DNA of 64,000 nt from Utricularia gibba. Lineage: Eukaryota; Streptophyta; Magnoliopsida; Lamiales; Lentibulariaceae. Made by a program: the position numbers and the translations under genes. The DNA is taken from contig NEEC01000019.1 in NCBI GenBank assembly GCA_002189035.1, positions 1,550,001 through 1,614,000 on the forward strand, read 5' to 3'. Of the stretch, positions 36,842-48,878 are shown piece by piece; positions within the stretch are counted from its first letter, which is position 1, and each line of letters starts with the position of its first letter. A model generated the notes under the pieces. That model did not search any database. It saw only the letters and a list, made by a program, of their open reading frames with translations, and was not told the DNA's origin.

Positions 36842-37298
36842 GGGGTTGGCCCATGTGAATCCCATCCTTGTTTCCGTTTCTAAACGTTCTTTCTAACCAT
36901 CCCGCCGCAGTCATTTCTTCTTGCTAATGTTGTTTGGAAAACTGGGAATCTTACAAGCACTCCCTCCCTGTCGCGCCCCTCCTCGGCCACAGCGCGATGC
37001 AACAAAGTATGGCATCCGGAGAGGAGAGGAGAGGCGTCGTAGGAAGCGTGTACAGTTAGTTATGGAGTTCCCCCATGTGAATCCCACACACCTCCCATGT
37101 GACCTGCATTTAATATTCAATTAAGGTCCTCCGTTTCAGCTCACATGTGCGCGCGTGCCCTCCACTCCCAGTCAATACCTAATATTGTCACAACCCAACA
37201 TGTTATTTCAAAATATTATGTGTTTCGAATATCAAATACAAGTTTCATGAAAAATTAAGAAGTTTCATCCATTTAATCACATCTGTTTCTCTTAATAT

Positions 37299-37588
37299 GT
37301 GTTTTATAGACAAATTTTTAGTACTGTTTTTTTTTCTATTTTTACTAAAAATAATTTTACATAGAATACTTTATATTTTTTTATAAAAATATTTTTTATT
37401 TATAATTAAAAATAAGTCAAAAAAAAAAATAAGAAAACATCAACTTCTACTTCTCATTTCTATTTTTGCCTCAAATTCTTAAAAACATTCCTGTTTATAC
37501 GATTTTTCATAATTCTTATAAAAAATTTCTATTTCTACTTTTTATTTTTTCAAAATTAAAAATCTCATTCAAAAATTTTCCATAACAC
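37299..37588 (-). mobile_element. MITE-like foldback element, copy 3 (inverted)
   Basis: Read on the minus strand this matches copy 2 over most of its length, including TTTTTGAATGAGATTTTTAA, AGAAATTTTTTATA and GAGAAGTAGAA blocks. Its ends are again AT-rich inverted repeats. It is about 290 bases and non-coding. Confidence 0.65.
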
Positions 37589-40452
37589 TAATTTAGTATA
37601 TTCGCTTGTTCTTACATTTTATTGCCCTGTCCAATTAAGATAAGAAAGAAAGTGTCAGGAACACGGTAGCGCGTACCGTGTGTGAAAAAGTCAACGGTAG
37701 TGGGGTCAGGTATACGGTGACAGAGGCGGCCGCCGTGTGAGCCCACTTGGCGGCGGGATGCACGTTGGGGGCATGACGGATCACGTGCCCCGCTCCGCGG
37801 AGTGACGCCGACCCTTCATTACTCTGCAATCTTCTCAGGATTCTTTCTACAAACGATCGTGGCATGGGACAACAACGCCATCCTCGGCTGGCTCCTTGTG
37901 TAATAACCAACATTTGTTTTATAGCTAAATCGCAAGGTGACAGACATGGCGTACCAACCCCAGCGTTGGTAAGTATGTCATATGGACTCCTCAATGCACT
38001 TTCTTGCATTAATTTGAGCATACATGATCTAATCCCACGTGCGCATATGTCGGGTGGGAGGTATATCCCATGCCATTGCGCCCACATGTTATTCACATGA
38101 ATGTACCAATTATAACAAGTAAAGATAAAGATATGGATTTTTGATGATTCGAAAGTTCTGATAAAAAAAACTAGGACTACTCAATATGCTAAATAAATTG
38201 ATTTTTGAAATTAATATAACAAAAGATCTAAAATTAAAATCACAATATCAAATATAATGTTATAAGTTCAAACTGTATAAAATGTCACGATTCATTTTTA
38301 TCTTGTACAATATTGTTCATTTAAAACATCCAATTTTTATGGATTTACATTCTTCTCTTTTAAAGAAAAATATCATGTTGTATTAAAATAATCTTTTTAT
38401 TTAAACATGTTCTCTACTTTATCTGTTAACACTATAGAATATAGTCGAAATTTTCATGATTTTACATTCTCTATTTGCTCTCTTACTTCAAATAATTTCC
38501 TTCAAAAAGACTTTTCGAATGTGAGTGCACATATAAAATCCTCTAAAATGTATTTTTTTTCACATTCATAAAGAGTTTTTTTATAAATAGATGAATTCTC
38601 GTGAATGTTAAAAATATATTAATTATAAAATATATTTCAGATATGATGTTGGCATTGGATTATTTCTATATAAATAAGGTTGCACTCGTTGTGGATCGTG
38701 ATGGAAGCCCAATTGGTATGGCGCGTGCCTTCCGTGTGATCGGGCCGGAGCCCAATACAGAAGCCTTAGCCGTTGAGTTAGAATGTGGGCCCACCGTGCA
38801 ACGGGATCCTTTACTCAAACCGAGTAGTCAGTCATCTGCGGTGGGCAATAAAATCTCTGGGCTTCGAAAATGACAGTCGTAATTCTTTAAAATTACCAGC
38901 AGTTAAAATAACGCCAACGGTGTCTGATTTTGTCCCCACCCGAAAAAAGATAATTTTTAATTACCCAGCTCACAAAAAAACCAATATTTTAATATTTTAA
39001 TATTCGAAACAGTAATTTTCACCTAAAATGCGCTTCTTATCCTCTGATGATACTATTGTGCATCAGCAATTATTGGTGCACGGAATTTCATTTTCCAAAA
39101 GAATAATAATTTATTAGTAAATAAAATAAAATCAACCACCTCTCATAAATACTCCACATGGCCCTAGGGGCAAGGACAAAACTAGGCTCCTAGGGCTTCC
39201 TCGTTCTGTTCATCTGTTGCCTTGCAGGGGATGGTCCTGGGGTAGAACAGGAATTAACAAATACAATTTTCTATTTCATATTGTTTTTGTAAAAATGTCT
39301 TAATCACGAGCATTAATTGTGGAGTGTTACTACATTTGCAACGCACATGCCAAAACTTGGACTCATATTGGGACAACATCATGAAACAAACCCCACAAAC
39401 AACATAAGTAGATGGTAAAAATGTAACGCTTTCAGTCCATTCGGGGCGTATTCTACTCCTCGACACACATCCTTTTCCGTTCATAAAGTCGAGAATGAAA
39501 TTCAAGAACCCAATTTTATGAATCCATTCTTAGGATTACCGACATCTAACTTTCAATTGGGTTCATAATAAGATTATGAACATACATTGTGTCGTGTTAT
39601 CACCTCAGTTATGACATTTGGGTACGTTGCTGCGTGCACTCCACTTGGATAGCCATGGCCTAGGGTGTGTTTTAATGAAGATGGAATCAGTAACTATTTC
39701 AAAATTATATCATATGTTACTAACTTGTTTTTTTTTTGTAAATATTTTACCTACGAACTTATAAAATTATATATTTAATACTTAATATTATCAATAATAA
39801 TTGGTTTTGAACTATGTTATTATAACAATATATCATAAAATACATTTATGTGAATTCAATATAATTATCGTTATTTTAAATCATACGAGATATAAATGTA
39901 ATATAATCCTAACCGGATTATATTTAGATTTGACCGGTCTCCAAAAGAGAATACTAAAAACTTTAATATAATATTTTATTAGATTTGAAACTAAAGATGA
40001 TTTATATTATAGTGAAATGATTTACTTTTTAAAAATTTTGAAAATATTTGAATCTTTATTGTAGGGTTTGGACAATTTTAGATATTTTTTTATAATTTTA
40101 AAAATTTAAGCTTGAACTGTTTATACTAAACAAAAGTAAAGTGTTTTTATCATTTGATTTGATGGTGTTAGATAAAGTTAAAAAAAAAAGGGGTATTGAT
40201 GGAGGGAGAGGAGGTGGGAATGATGAAGGCAAAGCAGGCGTTACTACAAAAGTTTCACCTGATTTTTACCTGCAGAAAAATGGTGAAAAAAGTGAAGTCT
40301 TGAAAACCACAAAACCAACAGACGAGACAAGGTTCTTTTCCCTGTGAGGAGGCTTGCGGGAGTGGTGCTAGTGGCAGTAGGGCTATCTGCACAAGCAAGC
40401 ACTATTTTTAGGCTCCTTCGCTACGCTGCTTCCAGTGGCAAACAGCCAGCGG

Positions 40453-41081
40453 ATGGGGAATTGCCAGGCGGTGGACGCGGCGGCGCTTGTGATACACCAC
40501 CCAACTGGGAAGCAGCAGAGGATGTATTGGTCCATCTCTGCCGCCGAGGTCATGAGGATGAACCCCGGCCACTACGTTTCCCTGGTTATTCCCACCGGGG
40601 ATCACGATCCCGAGGATGAAGCGTCGCGGCGAGTGAGTTTCACACGCGTCAAGCTTCTCCGCCCCACGGAAGCGCTCCTCCTCGGCCACGCTTACCGCCT
40701 GGTTACCACAGAAGGTTGGTTTTTGAAACTCCCTCCCGCCTTCCTTGTTCCTCTTATTTTCCCTGTTTTGAATGAAGAGAAATGTGGGTTTTGCTGCAGA
40801 GGTTCTGCGAGTGATTAAAGCCAAGAGGACGAAGACGAAGGATCAGCAAGATCTTCAAAAAACAGAGAAAAAACCAGAAACCCAGAACAAGAAAGCCAGG
40901 GTAGGGTAGAGTAGTCAGCGATTTCTCTTCTTCAAATTGCTCTTGTTCTTTTTTCACTCATCAGATTCGCCATGTTTTTCTGAAGGTTGCGAGAAGTCAG
41001 CAGAGATGCTGCTTGGGTTCCTCAGGAAGGCACAAATCCTGGCGCCCATCTTTACAGAGCATCTCAGAGCTTGGAGCTTGA
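40453..41081 (+). CDS. DUF4228 (PADRE) protein with N-myristoylation start
   Basis: This belongs to a plant family of small proteins often induced by stress; the biochemical role is unknown. Three exons, 40453-40714, 40800-40900 and 40986-41081, give 152 residues. The start MGNCQ carries Gly2 and Cys4, a classical myristoylation/palmitoylation site, so membrane attachment is likely. The DUF4228 core has VIHHPTGKQQRMYWSISAAE, then MNPGHYVSLVI and LLRPTEALLLGHAYRLVTTEEV. A basic Lys-rich linker follows. The third exon is short and overlooked easily: its frame ends with RHKSWRPSLQSISELG, the conserved family C-terminus, which fixes the splice from KKAR. Reading through the second intron would stop two codons later and lose this motif. 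Confidence 0.88.
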
Positions 41082-41937
41082 ACAACGACAGATTAAAGAT
41101 TTCCTCCCCAATTTCCTTTTCCGTTTCCGCCATGCCATCGAGATTTGTTTCTCCGATCGTGCATTTACGATGTAAAAAAATTTAGCTGTGAAATTGGGGA
41201 AGAGAAATTAGGCCATAACCCGAACACAACAAGCAGATCCATCGGTTTCCTATTCCACATTCCAATAAACAGAGTTTGCCGTTCGCCGCTCAGTTCGCTG
41301 TGTCCGGAAAATGACGTCATCATTCAACTGTGTTGCCCGTACACCCAACGGCAATCTCATTCAACGGGTTAGAAGAATTGTTAACTGCTGTGAGGTTAAT
41401 GGGCTTTCCCTTTAGGCCGAAATTCAGCCCTTACACACATATCATAGGAAATGCTAGATTAATTAATGCCAATAAAAATAATAATACATTGGGCTGCTTA
41501 ATGGGCCTGGAAAAGTATGCCCAATTGCAGAAGTTCCAAATTAAAAATAAAAAATATGGAAATTTGAGCCAACCATGTCACCTAATTGTGTAAATAATAA
41601 TTGACCGAAACTTCAATCCATGTCATGATTTCATAAGAACAGCGATGCTCCTAAAGCCATGACCCCGACCACCATAAAGATGATACAAAGCAATGTCGGA
41701 AGAATTACTTTATATGAAAGAGATGCATTTGTATCTTATAGTATAAAGTCCATCATTTTGGTTTACAAAATTAGTTAAATAAACAATAATATTGACCCTC
41801 AAGAATTACATATATACTTTTGGAAACGATCATCATATGACAATGCGTCTCTTATTAACAAGATACTAAGATCATGTTTCACTAATTTGTTTACAACTTT
41901 AAACATAAAGGTGAAATTAAAGACATAATGTATTGTA

Positions 41938-42070
41938 TAAGCATATGTGAAGCCAATTACATAATAAATATAAATTATATTAGAAAATTTTAATTACAAC
42001 CAATTAATATTGATCTATAATTTATTATATATTTGATTATTTTATTTTTATTTTATTATATATAATTATT
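41938..42070 (+). repeat. Dispersed AT-rich repeat B, copy c
   Basis: It has the order CATATGTGAAG-like segment, ACATAATAAATATAAATTAT, then an AATTAATATTGATCTATAAT variant of the core and a TTTATTATATATTTGATTAT tail. Confidence 0.5.
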
Positions 42071-42204
42071 TTTCCCAATACATGTCATCAAGTCTAGTTG
42101 ATATTTGATGCGATTTAATATTTTTTTTATGATTGTAGATATTGATTAAGTTTTTTTAATCTAAACTTACATCAAAATGAAATACATCTTGATCACCAAG
42201 TATA

Positions 42205-42390
42205 AATTTTCTGATATCATATTGAAATTAAAAATGTTAAAATCGAATAAGTATATATGGAATCTAAATATACAATAAAAATAAATTACATTTGAAAAAA
42301 TTAAACTCAATTGATTAATATCTATTTTTAATATTTTATATATTTGATTATTTTAATTTTTTATATTATTTGTTTTAATACATATATCTT
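42205..42390 (+). repeat. Dispersed AT-rich repeat B, copy d
   Basis: This copy follows copy c after a short gap and has the same segments: a TCTGATATCATATTGAAATT start, GGAATCTAAATATACAATAA, and a diverged core with a TATATTTGATTATTTTAATT tail. Confidence 0.5.
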
Positions 42391-42659
42391 AAAAAACATG
42401 TGTGTTTAAATACAATATAAATAATTTTTTTTTCGATTTTTGTACCCTTGGGAGAATCGATCTTTTACTACGGTCAATTGGGAGGTTTGGACCAGTCATT
42501 CATGTTTTTGGATGGTTCAGATGAGTGGGAATGGCTACAAAAAAGCATCCTATTCACTGCTGTTTTGACTTCGGACAAGGGATCGATTCTGCAATCTGGG
42601 TAGGGAATCCGAAATATGGAAGAAATTGCTACCTCCAATCTCCCCGCAAAGTCAAGAAG

Positions 42660-43905
42660 CTAGGAGGGGACATCGGGGACCAGGATTTGCCACACTTTGA
42701 TTTGAGGATCTACGCCGCCTGCGCTGTACACGGTGTAGCAATCATTCTTATTACAGTTTCGGGTTCCGGTGGCCGTCAAGGACTTCACCGGCGATGCGTG
42801 TCTGCCGAGCTCCGCCAGACAAGAATGGGTGTTCCCACTCCCTTTTCTCCATACCCTCACCGTCCCGTCGCCTGACCCACTGAACAGTAACTCGCCCTTG
42901 ACCGCCAAGCAGAGTATGGACTTCTTGTGCCCAACAAGAGTTCCGGCTGGCCGGCGGTCGGTATCTCCGCCGGTGGAGTATACCGTGTGCTTAGACCACA
43001 GGAGTATCAGCCTGTCGGCAGCGCCGGAGTATAAGATGGAGCCGTCGCAGCTGAAAGCGAGAGCATTTACGGCTGATGTGTGGGTATCAAGTGTGGAGAC
43101 GAGCGTATGCTTCTTGATTCTTTTCCACACTTTTACGGTTCGGTCGGCGGAGCCAGTGACCACGACGTTGTCACCGGAGGAGTCGTCCGATAAAACGACA
43201 GCGTTTATGGCGTCCTGGTGGGCTTTTTCTACAGACTCCAGGCACTTGAAATCCGATGTACGCCATAGTTTCAAGGTCCGATCCCATGAGACAGAGTAGA
43301 TAAAGCGGCCATCTTTCGTCACGGCAATCGCCGACACCGCGTCCACGTGATGAACCCACGTGCTCTTCTTGTGTCGGCGTACCTGCACGTAGCTCCCCGG
43401 CCAGAACACCGTCATGCACCGGTCCTTCACCGTCGGCAGCGTCGCGATCAGCTTATAGCATTTCCTTCTCCCCTCCTCCCTCCACCGTCGATTCTCCACA
43501 CACGAATCTTGCAGTCGTGATGGGCCGTCAAAAGCCGACCTCCCAAAACCACGATAGACTTCACCCCGCCGTATCCTTCCGCCACAACCCGGCTCCTCCG
43601 ACAATCCCCAAATCCCAAACCCGGATTTCCCCATCCGCCCCGCCGCTGTACAGATATCCACCCGCGACGGCGAGCGAAGAAATCCCCGCAGAGTGCCCTT
43701 CCAGAGCCCCCATGCATTGAACCCCTTCCATCACGCCACTCCCATCCTCCCTCGCAGTAAACTTGCCTTGCCCGAGTTATTTAGCCAACTGGGGTGCCCG
43801 ACAAGGAAGCGAAAGGGATCGCAGAGTTGATTCTGAAGAATCAGATGAAATAGAAGAAGATAAAGATCGGTCGGAATCCTGTGTGAACCGGAGAAGCTCC
43901 TCCAT
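42660..43905 (-). CDS. WD40-repeat protein, frame interrupted in the 5' third
   Basis: This is a seven-bladed WD40 scaffold of the plant family with the RRHKK...WVHHVDAV signature. The last 260 residues are intact: YVQVRRHKKSTWVHHVDAVS, then blades ending in LKLWR, VKVWK, LLWS, VRVWR and IKVWQ. The 5' third is coding-like but split over three frames. A Ser-rich start (MEELLRFTQDSDRS) at 43905 meets a TAA at 43777-43779. In the same frame past the TAA lies LEGHSAGISSLAVAGGYLYS ending IRVWDLG. A slip near the G-run at 43,564-43,567 leads to VKSIVVLGGRLLTAHHDC with KIRVWRI. A second slip at 43,459-43,486 leads to KCYKLIATLPTVKDR. Both slips are repaired by one extra base, and both lie in purine/G runs. 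Translation could instead start at 43731 (MEGVQCM), past the TAA. I judge this a real gene with sequence errors more likely than a pseudogene. Confidence 0.75.
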
Positions 43906-44948
43906 TTTTTTCTTTAATACGATCAAACCTGAAATGCCCCTTTGAGCCACAATATGTGCAAAAGAGATGTGGCCTATAAAAATCCAAAATACACTTACAT
44001 TAAATGGGCTTACTCGCGTCAGGAAAAGCCAAAGCGCCATTACAGCATATCTTTACCACTTGCGTAGGCTGTTGTTTTCTTTATCGAAGCTCTTGAAATT
44101 GGACAAATTTTTACTTGTGGTCCATTCTCCAACTTCATGTGGATGCTAATTATAAGCACTCTTTTTAAAATGTTGTCATAAATCATATTCTAATACTTTA
44201 TATTTGAAACACCTAAATTAGAATTAAAAAAGAATGATGTCATTATTATAAATTTAAAACTATTAAAAAACATCTTACATAAATTATCAATTTTAGAATC
44301 AAAATTTACATATTTTACTATTTCACTTTAGCAAAATATAAATTAGCGAGCTCATGACGTGCTTAGTAGAAAATCTTTATTTGAAGACCAACGATTTCAA
44401 TGATCTATCCTCATCACGAAAGAATTTCAAAGATTAATTGGGCTGTCGGCCAACACTATAAATTTGTTTCATCTTTTTCTCGTGGTACTTGTTTTCTATT
44501 GATCTCTTGCTCTTATTTAACTTGGGGATAGGTCTAATACCGGTCGAGAACACCTCATCTTTATAAAAGTATGAATATGTCAAAGCAAGGTGAAGCCTTA
44601 AACATCCCAATATCGAAAAAAATATGAATTTTTTCATTCATTAATCAATAACGAAAGTTGGGAGCTCGAATACAATCAGATATCGTCCTAATGAGAACGA
44701 CTATTCATGGATCATGAATTTCTTCAATATGATATTGAAACTTGTGATAGTGGGTTAGCATATCCTTTTTACACAACACGGTGTTTTCATTCTTAATTAA
44801 ATGTCTTTAAATGAGTGTATAATACACGACTTCATCTTTTGCAAGGATTCCATTTAAAGTTGGGATATAAAAGCTTGAAGAGCACATTGTAGTGCTGGAA
44901 AAGCGGGGATGCTCCTCCACGAAGGAAGCTTCTTCTTTTTTGTGTCTT

Positions 44949-44972
44949 TTATTATTATTATTATTATTATTT
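44949..44972. repeat. ATT trinucleotide microsatellite
   Basis: About eight ATT units in a row. Confidence 0.9.
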
Positions 44973-46894
44973 TATTTCTGCATTTTGAGGAACTAGGCAC
45001 TTGTTTAATTATTAAGATGAAGCTATGTCATCATGATTTCTAGCCATGCATGTGTCAAGTTGATAAAGGAATAAAGGTTTTTTTTTGTTATACTTTTGTA
45101 AAAACATACTTTGAAAATCAATTTTAATACAATTGAAATTGAGGGTTACATCTTATTATAAATAAAGAACTATCTTAAAATTTTCTTCTTTTTTAACTAA
45201 AATTACTTTTGTTCCGGAAAAATTCTTAAAATGAATTTTCTAAAAATGTAAATTATAAATAAAATGAACTAATGTTATGTAATTTTAATATTATACAGTA
45301 TATAATAAAAAAATAAGTTATATTTCAAATTATAATAATATAGAATCACATTTCATACAAACATTTGATCTTCAATTTTTCCGAAAAAATTGAAAAAAAT
45401 GAATTGGAATAGATTATAAAAAATGGTATTGATTGAAAAATAACAATTTATTAGAATAAGAATAAAAAGTAGAATGTATTAAAGTCAAATTTTGATTTTC
45501 TTTTCATAAATAAGTCAAAAGTCTACGTGTTCACTCGTGGTTTCAATGATTCTAGGTTATGGTATCTATGTCAAAAAAGTTATCTAGTGATAATATTTTG
45601 TCTTAATACATGATTGTAGAGTTGAAAATGACCACTTTTATAAATCACCTATAAAATCGATGTTTTTTTCCCTAAATGGCTGGTGAAACATACACTAACT
45701 AAATGTATATATCGCTTAATTTCACTGAAAACTAATTTTCGTTTTAAAAAGTTTATATTTAAATAATATTTGCGAACAATAAGACATTATTAGAGTGATA
45801 CTATTATACAGGTACCGGTGTCTAGGTGATGTGTAACAATCGGCAATCAACGTCGCAATTGATGTCAAAATGAGGACGCGCCCATTCAACACCAGCCGAC
45901 AAGATTGTCAAGCATCGGGCCGGGCACACGCGCACAGGTGTTACAATAAGTCGAGGCGCAACCTTTCCGCTTTTGTTATTTTAAAATTAATTTTATTTTT
46001 AATAACATAAAAAGCAATAGATATGTATTTATTATAAAACAAGAAACTTTCCTAAATTTTTATTCATTATTTTTAAGAATAAAATATTGTTCGGAATTTA
46101 CAATTCTGAATAAACGGCTTGACGATATAGCATCTCCTTGAAAGTCATGTAGATTTTTGTACGCATCATGGCAACTAGTGGTGCATGTTGAATGGGACAG
46201 GTCCGATTCGCGTACCTAAAACCCATCTACGATCAATTAGAAAATCAGAAATTGGTGCAAACATAGCCGTAATCTACGATCTCCGTATGAACCAAAGTGC
46301 ATTTTCCGATTGATTTTGGGGGTGGTTACTAGCCGTTAGTTTACAACTATTAGGAAGTCAATACACATCTTATCTTCTGATAGCGAGACAGGTATCAATA
46401 GGAGTAGCATGGCCCCACCATGGGGGGAGACTATTTTTTTAAAACATAATTAAAAAAAAGTGTAGATATCAAGAAATATATTATATTTTTCAGTTGATTT
46501 AATATTAATTATAATTAAATGGTTAGTAGGAAAGCAGCCAGGCCTGCCCTATTCATGTGTGATGGATATTAATTATTAAATCTTTTTTAGTATCTCACGG
46601 TTGGTATGATATCGACTTGAGCGCCCACCCACCTCAAGTTGCATGGGCCTCGGCACAGACAACCAAATCCACACCTACGGACTTTCCCATCCAACGGCTG
46701 GCGCGAATGGACGGCTGGGATCCCTCGTCTTCAACTAACATTTCGGCACGTCCTCCTCACACCCGGACCTCTTAAATGAGGATTGAGGTTGACAATCGCT
46801 ATTATTTTTTACAATTGTGTCAAATCCTTGAATAATTATATTCATAATAATAATTAGTATTGAAATTTAACTTTTTTATAATTTATATAGACAT

Positions 46895-47075
46895 GGTTGA
46901 AATTAAGTAATTAATATAAACATATGTGAAATTCAAATACATAATAAATGTAAATTATATTAAAAAAATTAGATTCAATCAATTACTAATGATTTGTAAT
47001 TTATTATATATTTTTTTATTTCATTTTTAAATCTAGATGTAAAATTGTTTGTTCTAATATATATCAATTTTTTTA
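46895..47075 (+). repeat. Dispersed AT-rich repeat B, copy e
   Basis: It shows ACATATGTGAAATTCAAATA, then ACATAATAAATGTAAATTAT, an ATTAAAAAAATTAGATTCAA block and an ATTACTAATGATTTGTAATT core followed by TATTATATATTTTTTTATTT. This is the copy closest to a consensus of the five. Confidence 0.55.
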
Positions 47076-47403
47076 ATGTCATTTGGCATTACTATTGATC
47101 TTATAATAAATAACACTGGGGAAATTTGATCATAGTGTTTAGAATGGTGATGGTCTATGAAGGTGATCATCAAGGGATTCTAAAAATCTGTACAAAGAAA
47201 AATGGAGGAGCTTTTGGGCCTGTAACCGGCCTGCTAAAGTAACCCGTCTGTTTGGTGATGTGCGGCCCAATTAGGCCCATAGTTTAAAGTTGAAATTCGT
47301 GGATGAGTGAGAATATATTCGTCTCGTCATTTATACGCCAGTTTGAGTGCGCAGGCTTAAATTTCACTTTCAACCTAAATTCTCCAGTCTGCAAGGCAAT
47401 TCC

Positions 47404-47637
47404 ATGGCGTCGATGGAGAATCCCGGCGGGGGCAAGCAGCTGTCGAAGAAGATGAGCGAAAAGTTCGAGCGGACGAAGGAGGTTGCGTCCGTCGGCGTGG
47501 AGAAAACCAAAGTCGTCGCCGCCGTGAGTTACGAGAAGACGAAGGAGGCCGCTAAGAAAGTCAAGGAGGGAGCGCTCGGCGGAGTTAACTGGATCAAAGT
47601 CAAGTGCAACAAAAGCAAGCTATTCCAGAAGAAGTGA
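47404..47637 (+). CDS. Small Lys-rich helical protein
   Basis: A 77-residue protein without introns. After MASMENPGGGKQL it is almost entirely charged helix. It repeats a unit like EKTKVVAA / EKTKEAAKKVKEGA every eleven to twelve residues, and ends with a basic NWIKVKCNKSKLFQKK. The repeat style resembles LEA-like amphipathic helices, and I recall similar short plant proteins without an assigned function. The ATG at 47404 is preferred over an in-frame upstream codon because the preceding segment has leader-like composition. There is no signal peptide. Function unknown. Confidence 0.7.
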   Translation: MASMENPGGGKQLSKKMSEKFERTKEVASVGVEKTKVVAAVSYEKTKEAAKKVKEGALGGVNWIKVKCNKSKLFQKK

Positions 47638-48878
47638 GAGTACCAAAACAGGTTTCATGGTATCCACGCACGGTCGTTCTTGATTTCTCTAGATTAGGGC
47701 AATTGTGGTGTGATTAGGTTTCTGCATTTGATCTGCTGTTAGAATTGTTTTCGGTTTTTTGCTTCTGGTTATATTTGGTAAAGTCCTTAATGAATCTTCA
47801 GTTCCATCGTTTAATTTGCGTTACTATTTGGGGACCTGGTATACCCTGACGGCCGTGTTCACCACCGGAACTGCTTTTCTATATCGTAACCGTTTTGTAG
47901 ATGTCTGAGGGGCCTTCGTGAAGCCTCGTCCACGGCTCTTCCCCTGGCCACTCCAGTGTAGTAAGTTCATTTCACCGAGATGGATAAATCCCTTTTACCT
48001 TGGTTTATCCGTGCCCGAGCTGCTTCCATCGCCCATCGATCGGTCTTAGTCACCGGCGAACTCGAGTAAGACGGCGGAAGCGATCCCAATTCGTAAATCC
48101 GTTTTCGCTTCTGAATACAGATTCAATATTCCGGCCTTTCCGTGAACCCTCCATTCCGCCTTTGTCCATATCGATCAACGTGATGTATACGTGACCGTAT
48201 TCCTGTGAGGCGATTACCTTCTCCACCGGAGATGGACGGCCAAGGGCACAGATCGAGCATGCCCCTAGATCATTTTTTGCAAGTTCAATGGTTTCTCCAG
48301 AGCTGCCGAACAGTTGGGAGATAAAGGTCGTTGATGGAGTCTTGTTTCAAGGCATGAACTTTAAACTGGAGAAGCGGGAAAAGGCGTTGGATGATTCCTC
48401 CCAAAAAGTGTAAGAATACCTTCTCCCTTGAGGAAGTGTAATAGAGGATTGTGTTCACAAGATTCCTCGCGATATGGATCAGCGAGGAGTCGCAAGGCGT
48501 CGCCGTTCCACCGTAACCGTTGTAATATGGTACCTCGGCGTACCAGATTCGGCCATCGGGGGGAACGCAGCTCTGCGGCCTCTTTTTGGAACGGGACGAA
48601 GACAAGACCCAAAACAAAGTAGCGGGCAGTGAAGAATGAGATCGAAGATCAAGCTAGCCATACTATAGAGTCTCTTCTCCAACTGGTAAACAATCAAGCT
48701 CTGAATTTCTCCTCTTCAATTTTAATGGCGGCTTCGAGTTTAGGTTATGCTTCTGTTATTATTTAAGGTTTTTTTCCCTTTTGCTTTTCATGTACTTTTT
48801 CGAAAAATTGATAGTGTCTTCAGGGTTCTCGCTTTCTCTGTGACGGCGGACGGGTTGTTTTTTGCCGATTTCTGCTGC
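47638..48878. other. Spacer upstream of HISN6
   Basis: This 1.2 kb is GC-richer than most spacers here. It has short open frames on both strands, for example a minus-strand frame at 48,285-48,665 starting with a hydrophobic MASLIFDLILHCPLLCFG segment, but no known motif. The right end must include the HISN6 promoter and leader. Confidence 0.5.

Larger units (their letters stand above)
36004..40452. other. Long gene-poor spacer
   Basis: There are 4.4 kb without a convincing gene. It holds the HLH promoter, a paired G-box (36,829-36,841), a foldback element (37,299-37,588) and AT-rich DNA. Open frames at 37,635-38,096 (minus) and 38,601-38,873 (plus) were inspected and are not supported. Confidence 0.55.
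41082..42659. other. AT-rich spacer with repeat B copies
   Basis: This is the 3' flank of two convergent genes (DUF4228 and WD40). Copies c and d of repeat B are here. No gene is recognised. Confidence 0.6.
43906..47403. other. Long AT-rich spacer
   Basis: There are 3.5 kb with an ATT microsatellite (44,949-44,972), copy e of repeat B and otherwise featureless AT-rich DNA. GC-richer islands at about 45,830-45,970 and 46,600-46,780 have no recognisable coding content. Confidence 0.55.

Noticed and set aside
37635-38096. 153-residue minus-strand open frame
   Set aside because: There is no domain, a composition unlike the neighbouring genes and no promoter-like context; probably chance in a GC-richer patch.
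38601-38873. Open frame with a VALVVDRDGSPIGMARAF segment faintly like ribosomal protein L14
   Set aside because: The likeness covers about 20 residues only, without the rest of the L14 fold, flanking exons or a plausible start.
44434-44637. Possible retrotransposon LTR edge near 44,430-44,880
   Set aside because: No paired LTR, primer-binding site or gag/pol coding could be found within the window.
48285-48665. Minus-strand frames with a signal-peptide-like start upstream of HISN6
   Set aside because: The hydrophobic start and the rest are in different frames, and no mature-peptide motif such as RALF or defensin cysteines is present.
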